From assembly GCA_944989445.1 (NCBI GenBank), contig CALYLW010000039.1:2229001-2293000 (forward strand): 64,000 nt of DNA. Direction: 5' to 3'. Every line of letters begins with the position of its first letter. The stretch's first letter is position 1. Shown here piece by piece: positions 15,488-24,400 of this stretch. This DNA is from Ampullaceana balthica. Its lineage: Eukaryota > Mollusca > Gastropoda > Lymnaeidae. The notes under the pieces were generated by a model. It saw only the letters and a list, made by a program, of their open reading frames with translations, had not been told where the DNA came from and did no database searches. Both the position numbers and the translations under genes were made by a program.

Positions 15488-18400
15488 CTGTGAAACCAAT
15501 GGTCAGTTGGAATGGGAGAGTGTTCATGTAGTGGTCAGTTGGAATGGGCAGTGTTCATGTAGTGGTCAGTTGGAATGGAAAGAAGCCATTTGTTATTGAG
15601 TGTGCATTTGTTAATGTTCAGTTTTTTGCCCCTTTTAAAACTTACAGGTTGTTCTTTGCTTAACGGAATTTAAATTGTTGAATCTCACTGACTGCTCGAT
15701 CGCATAATGTCCTGCAACCATGTCCTAGTACGATTCCCAGTCACTATGTCCTGCCAACATGTCCTGTCCCAATGCCCCACCCACATGTCCTGACACCATA
15801 GCTTGTCACCATAGGCGTGCATTCACCAGTTGAATGTAACAAGGCAATATGATCAATCGCTTACATTTTCACCGAAGGGATGTGGGTCCTTGATAGTGTG
15901 GTTGTGGAGGACACGTAACAGCCGGAGCTCGTAGGACGTGATGGGGCCGCTGTCGAAGATGACAGGAAATATTTCCACAGTAATTGTAGTAGTGCTCACC
16001 TGGAACACACCAGATATGTAGGGCGTAAGGTTTAGTCTAGTTTTGGTTCACTTGGCACATGCGCTTTTTATAAACATTGACGACAAACTCAAGTAATATA
16101 GACACACTTTCAATATCTGATAAATATAACATTATCTGCCACTTCACAGAAATATTATCACTGCCATTCACCACACAACATCCCAACATTCGCCACACAA
16201 CATCCCAACATTCGGCAATAGGCCTGTCAACTCGTATCCTGGAACCCTGGTACCCGTTCCGGTGTAATTACCAGGTTAGTAAAATTCCGCCGGGTACCCG
16301 TGAAAATTTGGCTGAAATGTATATACCAACGGTTGACAAACTGCGGTTCGCGACCTGCATGCGGCGCTTCTGTGTTCACAAATAAGGCTCGCGACCAATT
16401 TATCAAATTAAAACTTTTCGTTTCAAATAAATGCTGGGAAATACGTTTAAAAGCAAAACGCTTAAGAAGAAATATTGGTCAACAGGAAATAAAATACGGA
16501 CCCGACAAACTACAATGTATTTTGATCACCTTTTTTCCTCTGAACGTGAAACGAAAATCGCTTAACACAAAAAGATGTTGGTTCTTTGAATGAATCAAAA
16601 AGGAAAACACGACCGCGCCGCCAAGAATTAAGATGGGCTGGAAATAAAAGAGCGGCGGTGTTTTGTGTTATATTAATAAAACCTCTGCTTTTATAATATG
16701 ACAGAATTCTAACTTGGCTTTGATTTATAGCCTGCACGACAACATTGAGGTACCGGTTGAGACGAGCCAATGTTGTTTATATCAACCCCTTCACTCCTCC
16801 CTCTAAGCTGCTGGGCCCGTATGACCTAACTGTACGTTACATCACTGTTGAAATTTTGCTTGAATGTTCAGTTTACTGTAGTTTTAGCTTATGGGTATGA
16901 CAAATGCATTTTCATCAAGAATAAAAGTTTGTAGTGCATTAATGTTCACAACAGTATGTTATTGATAGTATGCTGTTGGCTACTGTGTGAAGTCAAGTGC
17001 ATGGATGGTGTCTAAGTTGCATTGTATAGCGCGCATGACGGCGAAAATAATGCGGCCTTTCGACCGTATACCCAGGCAGCATTTTTCAACAATATTGACA
17101 GCCTTGTTCTCCACACACCATCACTTATGTAGCACCTCACCAAATTACTTACACTTCGAACAAATGGCGGTCGGGGTTTCGGCGGAACTTTTCCTTCTGT
17201 CCACATCTTAGCACCAAGTGGATGACCAAACTGTCCGGTCTCCTTGACCACACTGACCGTCACAGAGTACTGCGTGTAGGGGGAGAGGGAGCACTGGAGG
17301 TGGTCGAAGCTGTCCCGGTTAACCGTGGCACTGACCGGAAGTAACTTTTTGTCCAAAGTACTCAGAGTGACCTTGACATAGAAGTTGTTGTCTTATAAAA
17401 GACGTTAAAAATCAAAGAAACACAAGGAGAGACTTGTGTCAGATTGTGGTCACAGGTGGAACAACGCTTATCTCTTAGTCTTTCTTACTTCACATTTTTT
17501 TAAAATATCAAATATTCAAGCCATTCTTGTTTTCTTTCTAGAGCCCACACGACATTCGCTCATGTCACCACCAGCATGAAATGAAACAAACAATGTTTTG
17601 AAAGTCTTCTAAGAGAAAAATTGAAAATCGCAAAGCATCAGTCCAGTTAGTAACGAACATTCAACGATATTCATTTAGGATCTATATATAAAGTTATGAA
17701 TAAAAAATTAATTGTCTATTTGAAACAACCAACCAGATACGAGTGGATAGCTGTGACGTCCTTGGTGGGTGGAGCCCAGTGGAATCCAATGCACGTCCTA
17801 TTGGCGAAGGTCTGTCGCAGTGCGGAGGGCGTGGGCTTGATCTCAAACTTGGTGCTAACTTGAATCTCATGGCTCCACTCCCCCCACCCCGCAGCGTTGC
17901 GAGCACACGCCTACGGACAACAGAACACAGCGTGTGGGTGGGCGTGGGTGGGTGTGAGCGAGTTCACATTGAATGTAGGCGTGGCCGTGAAGGTCGTCTG
18001 TGGGTGGGCTGATGCAGTTGTGGGTGTGGTGAGTGGAAAGTGGATGCTGATTAGATGTGTTTAGGTGTGTTGGGGTGCTACGTAGGTGTGTAAAGGCGCG
18101 ATTAGGGCGATGTGTAGATATGTAAAGGCGTGTTGAAGTGGGGCTGTACTATTTCGGTGAGTAACACTTGGAAGAAGTAGGAATCCTTTACAGAAAGATG
18201 TTAAATAATCCAATCCTTTACCGTGAATCTAATCCGTTTCTTCTTCTATAAAGTCCTAAAATTAACGCTTTCTGTTAATAAATGTGTTCCAGGCCTATAT
18301 ATCAACTTACCCGTATTTTGTAGGTGGTGTTGGGCCTGAGGTTGCCAATGATGTATTCGGTGCCGTTCAAAGGTGTGTACAGGTTGGACATGTAGTGGAC

Positions 18401-21400
18401 ACCTCCGGTTAGCTGAAAATATTCAAGTTTTAAAAATGCAAATTTTTCTTGTTTTACTCAAAGGCGTGTCATTTTCAAGTCATTAATTCAATAACTTTTA
18501 TTAGGCTACATTGTTCACGATTGCTACTCACATTTTTAAAATATTGCTACTCAACTTCAATTCAATAAAGTTTCAGAAATCTTAATATTTATGATTTAAA
18601 ATTTTAGTTTACACTAGCACTTTATTTTATGTCTACTAAGATAATATTGATACGAAAGTTTATTTACCAAATATGAACCCGACTATAACCGGGCATTTTG
18701 ACTAGTTTGTTATCAACGCTTTTTCTGGTAAATATCTGTATATTAAATAGTGACCCGCCAGCAAAAGGTGCAAGATTTATTGTGTTCCCTGCATAGAAAG
18801 GGATGAGAATCACTGCCTTCGTTGTATATGTAGCGTATTTTAAAAATGTAGTGAATTATAAATGTTGCGTAATTAAAAATTTAGTTTTCAATTCTTAATG
18901 ACGTTAGTACCCCAAATGCCCTGTCAGTTAGTAGAACGTACAAGCATGACCCTCATCTCCCCCGATCTCTCATTATAGATTGTAGTGGGCCTGTAAGCTT
19001 TCGATGGTATTGTATGACTCTTGCATTTGGCAGCCTGTGTATGTCAGTTCCTCAGCCAGAGTTTACTTTCACGGATGATGGCCTGTACAGTGTCGGATTT
19101 CGTTCGTCCGTGAGGTGCTCACCGGGACACTGTCCGGCTATTGTCCGGTTGTGACGTAGTGACCTTGACATTGCTTATATTTGATACACTGATCAAAACA
19201 CTTCATTAGGTGATCGAGATCGTTCCAAAATGTATTAAAAGGGACACAATGTAAGTTTTTTACCTGAATGTGGTACTGGTCAATCTTTCCGTTGGGCAGT
19301 ACTGGCTGGACAATGATGACCCCTATACTGGTGTCGTCGTAGGTGAAGTTGTAGATGATGGGGGCCGATGGGGCTGTGGAGGATAACGATGGTTGGTGGC
19401 GGGGAGGGGGGGGGGTAACAAAAGTTTTTACGAAGGGAGGTAATAGTTGAAATGATTCCAGGAACGTTAAAAAGACAATTTAGAGTATTGAGTATCTTCA
19501 GAACTATGAAATATTTCGAAGTCTTGCCACTACACGTGATGGTCTAACGAAGTCTTGCCACTAAACGTGATGGTCTAACGAAGTCTTGCCACTACACGTG
19601 ATGGTCTAACTAAGTCTTGCCACTACACGTGATGGTCTAACTAAGTCTTGCCACTACACGTGATGGTCTAACTAAGTCTTGCCACTACACGTGATGGTCT
19701 AACGCCTCAATATATTTATATTATAGAACGTATGCTCCTCCGTGGTCTCAATGACAGAATGGTCCCAAATCGCCCTTACTTAGTCCCTGTGTGATCTCAA
19801 ACACAGTATAGTAACAGGATGGTCCCAAACCGTCTGTTTTTACGTCCCTGTGTGGTTTTCAAACACAGCGTAGTGACAGAAGGGTCTCAAACAGTCTGTA
19901 CTTACGTCCCTGTGTGGTCTCAAACACGGCGTAAGGACAGAAGGGTCTCAAAGAGTCTGTGCTTACGTCCCTGTGTGGTCTCAAACACTGCGTAAGAACA
20001 GAAAGGTCTCAAACAGTCTGTACTTACGTCCCTGTGTGGTCTCAAACACGGCGTAAGGGCAGAAGGGTCCTGCACCCACACCATTGACATAGCGAATGCG
20101 GATTTGATATTTGGTGAAGGGGCTGAGGTCTGTTAGTGAGACATATTCAGAGGCGGCGGACATGGACAGGGCGCTGTAGAAAGAAAACAGTTTAAACGAA
20201 AATTAAGTTAATGGTAGCTTCACCAATGCTGTCTTGTTTATTTGAATTTTTTTTAAGGCAGTGATTGTATTCCCTGTGTAAACTACAGTGCGAAGTAAAC
20301 ACACGAATTGTTTGTTTGTTTCTGTATCTTGTGTTTATTTGAAGGCTTTTCTCAGTCCAAATGTACTGTGTATGACAGCAATGATTGACTGTGTATGACA
20401 GCAATGATTGACTGTGTATGACAGCAATGATTGACTGTGTATGACAGCAATGATTGACTGTGTATGACAGCAATGATTGACTGTGTATGACAGCAATGAT
20501 TGACTGTGTTTGACAGCAATGATTGACTGTGTATGACAGCAATGATTGACTGTGTTTGACAGCAATGATTGACTGTGTTTGACAGCAATGTTTGACTGTG
20601 TATGACAGCAATGATTGACTGTGTATGGCAGCAATGATTGACTGTGTATGACAGCAATGATTGACTGTGTATGACAGCAATGATTGACTGTGTATGACAG
20701 CAATGATTCAGTTGTAAGAATGAAGCATGTGATAGGCGACCGCTAGGAGAAAACAGAGATTGGGGCAATGCAGTTAAACATGACAACTTTTTGAGTAAAG
20801 TGCAGGCTTAAGGCTCTTGGCCAACAACTCGATTTTCTTGGCCAACAACTCGATTTTCTTGGTCAACAACTCGATTTTCTTGGCCAACAACTCGATTTTC
20901 TTGGCCAACAACTCGATTTTCTTGGTCAACAACTCGATTTTCTTGGCCAACAACTCGATTTTCTTGGTCAACAACTCGATGCTCTTGGCCAAAAACTTGA
21001 TGTTCTTGTTCAATAACTCTATGTTCTTATTCAACAACTCGATGTTCTTGTTCAATAACTCGATGTTCTTGGCCAGCAACATGTGGCTCTGGACCACCAA
21101 CATAAACCCACTCACGAAAGTGAATGTAGCAGACACATAATAAACGGTGATATGCGGGGCGGTAAAATTGTGAACATTTTTTTTGATGTGCTAAAATTAT
21201 AAACAGTGTTTAAAAAAAAATTTAAAAGCTTTTTAAGTTTAATTTAAGTTCTTCATTTGATTGTTGAACTGGTATACTTGCTTCATAGGGGCCATCACTG
21301 GAGCCATTTCAATGTCATACTTGTAGAGTAGCCCGCCCTTGGACTCACACAACGGTGGGGTCCAGGTCAGTTGGGCGGAGTTCGGCTGGACGGAGACGGG

Positions 21401-24400
21401 CTCGATGTTGGACACAGTCCCAGTAGGAGCTGTACAGATATGTACACAATGATAGGTCACTGAGGTATGTACACAATGATAGGTCACTGAGGTATGTACA
21501 CAATGATAGGTCACCGAGGTATGTACACAATGATAGGTCACCGAGGTATGTACACAATGATAGGTCACCAAGGTATGTACACAATGATAGGTCACTGAGG
21601 TATGTACACAATGATAGGTCACTGAGGTATGTACACAATGATAGGTCACTGAGGTATGTACACAATGATAGGTCACTGAGGTATGTACACAATGATAGGT
21701 CACTGAGGTATGTACACAATGATAGGTCACTGAGGTATGTACACAATGATAGGTCACCGAGGTATGTACACAATGATAGGTCACCGAGGTATTTACACAA
21801 TGATAGGTCACTGAGGTATTTACACAATGATAGGTCACTGAGGTATTTACACAATGATAGGTCACTGAGGTATGTACACAATGATAGGTCACTGAGGTAT
21901 GTACACAATGATAAGTCATTGAGGTATGTACACAATGATAAGTCATTGAGGTATGTACACAATGATAATTCACTGAGGCATGTACACAAAGATAGATCAT
22001 CGAGGCATGTACACAAATATATGTCACTGTGTCATATACATAAATATAGGTCATCGAGGCATGTACACAAATATAGGTCACTGTGTCATATACATAAATA
22101 TAGGTCACTGTGTCATATACATAAATATAGGTCACTGAGGCATGTAGAGAAATATAGGTCACTGAGGCATGTAGACAAATATAGGTCACTGAGGAATGTA
22201 GACAAATATAGGTCACTGAGGAATGTAGACAAATATAGGTCACTGAGGCATGTAGACAAATATAGGTCACTGCATCATGTAGACAAATATAGGTCACTGC
22301 ATCATGTAGACAAATATAGGTCGTAGACAAATATAGGTCACTGCATCATGTAGACAAATATAGGTCACTGCATCAAGTAGACAAATATAGGTCACTGCAT
22401 CATGTAGACAAATATATGTCACTGCATTATGTAGACAAATATAGGTCACTGCATCATGTAGACAAATATAGGTCACTGCATCATGTAGACAAATATAGGT
22501 CACTGCATCATGTAGACAAATATAGGTCACTGCATCATGTAGACAAATATAGGTCACTGCATCATGTAGACAAATATAGGTCACTGCATCAAGTAGACAA
22601 ATATAGGTCACTGCATCATGTAGACAAATATAGGTCGTAGACAAATATAGGTCACTGCATCATGTAGACAAATATAGGTCACTGCATCAAGTAGACAAAT
22701 ATAGGTCACTGCATCATGTAGACAAATATAGGTCACTGCATCATGTAGACAAATATAGGTCACTGCATCATGTAGACAAATATAGATCACTGCATCATGT
22801 ACATAAATAAAGTTCGCCGAGACATGTATGCAAAGACAGCCAATGAGTCATGTACATAAACATAGTGCACAAGGTCATATGAACAAACGCAATGCCACGT
22901 GAGTACACATCAGATGTCATGTGTCAAGTAATAAATGAAACCCTTGTCATGGCCATTAACCTTGACTTACTTGTGTCATGGGTGACTATGACACTGGTCA
23001 TATGGTCCACTACCCCGCCAGTGGTGTCTTCACCTCTGATTGTGATGGCCAGCGATGACCATGGCTTTACATTGGTCAGTTCATAAGAGCGAACTTGGTT
23101 GAGCAAGGAAATTTCCTAAGGACGATAGATCAACGAAGTTATCAAATAGGTGAATATTTTGACATGTTTATATAAATTGTGTATAACAGTGCCTGGGTGG
23201 ATTCACTTGGATTAACTAGATTAAGTGTATTTGGATAATTGGGTCATCTACCTGTTCGGGTGGGATTGTGTCATCTACCTGTTTGGGAGGGATTGGGTCA
23301 TCTACCTGTTTGGGGGTGACAGGTGCATCAGCACAGTCGCCAATCCGGAAGTACTCCGCAATGAGGTCATACTTGAGGGTCTTGGTGGTGTATATGTCCT
23401 CTATGTCCCAGGCAGCTATGATATGACCCAGTAACGCCTTCCGGGACAACCTCAGGTAGGCGAAGATTCGAGAACCTTTTTTGAACAGAATGGTAATAAA
23501 ATTTCTTTGAGAGCCCTGGGTATTTTGTTAAGATGGCCGATCAATACGACAGTTATTGCCAAGGTAAAGCGTATAGAAAAGTTACATAGCAAAGAAAATA
23601 AATTGTTTTAAAATCATAATTTGAATTATATTTGAACTTGAACTATATTTCTTTCTATTAATATGGCACGCAGCATAGATCCCGTTAGGATGCTTGTGTT
23701 GATTGAGTTGTTAACTGTCAAGTTACACGTAAAGAGACGTGCTATGTTTAATAACTGGCAAGTTACACGTAAAGAGACGTGCTATGTTTAATAACTGGCA
23801 AAATTCTAGCATAACTAACGTAATAAAACTTTCACTAGAACAGATGTGTGCATAGAAATGGTGTGTACTTGTGATAGCGTTGTACTTAAAATAGGTGTGT
23901 ACTTATAATAAATGTGTACATAGGTTAGGCGTGTACTTAGAATATGTGTACATAGGTTAGGCGCGTACTTAGAATATGTGTACATAGGTTAGGCGTGTAC
24001 TTAGAATATGTGTACATAGGTTATGCGTGTACTTAGAATATGTGTACATAAGTTAGGCGTGTACAGTGTACATAGAATATGTGTACATAAGTTAGGCGTG
24101 TACATAGAATATGTGTACATAAGTTAGGCGTGTACCTAGAATATGTGTACATAAGTTAGGTGTGTACATAGAATATGTGTGCACTCACCTGCGCCAAGCT
24201 CCGGGTAGTAAGGCGGAGGTCTCAGAGTGACTGTCAACAAAAAAAGTTCAGAAATTGAATCTCTACAAGACAACACGTGTTTATAAGTATGAGTAATTTA
24301 TCTATACTCAAACAATGCACAACAGTTAAATAGTTCATCAATTTTAAATAATTTAAATAACATAACATTTTTCTCCAAATTGTGATTTTTTTCTCTGTTT

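Noticed and set aside
16077..16770. Three overlapping small frames
   Set aside because: No splice or domain support; the region is a degraded repeat.
21239..22330. 363-codon frame on minus joined to an FN3 segment
   Set aside because: The FN3 part is exon 6; the VTYHCVHTS part is the 27-bp array across the acceptor. Kept only as a splicing question.
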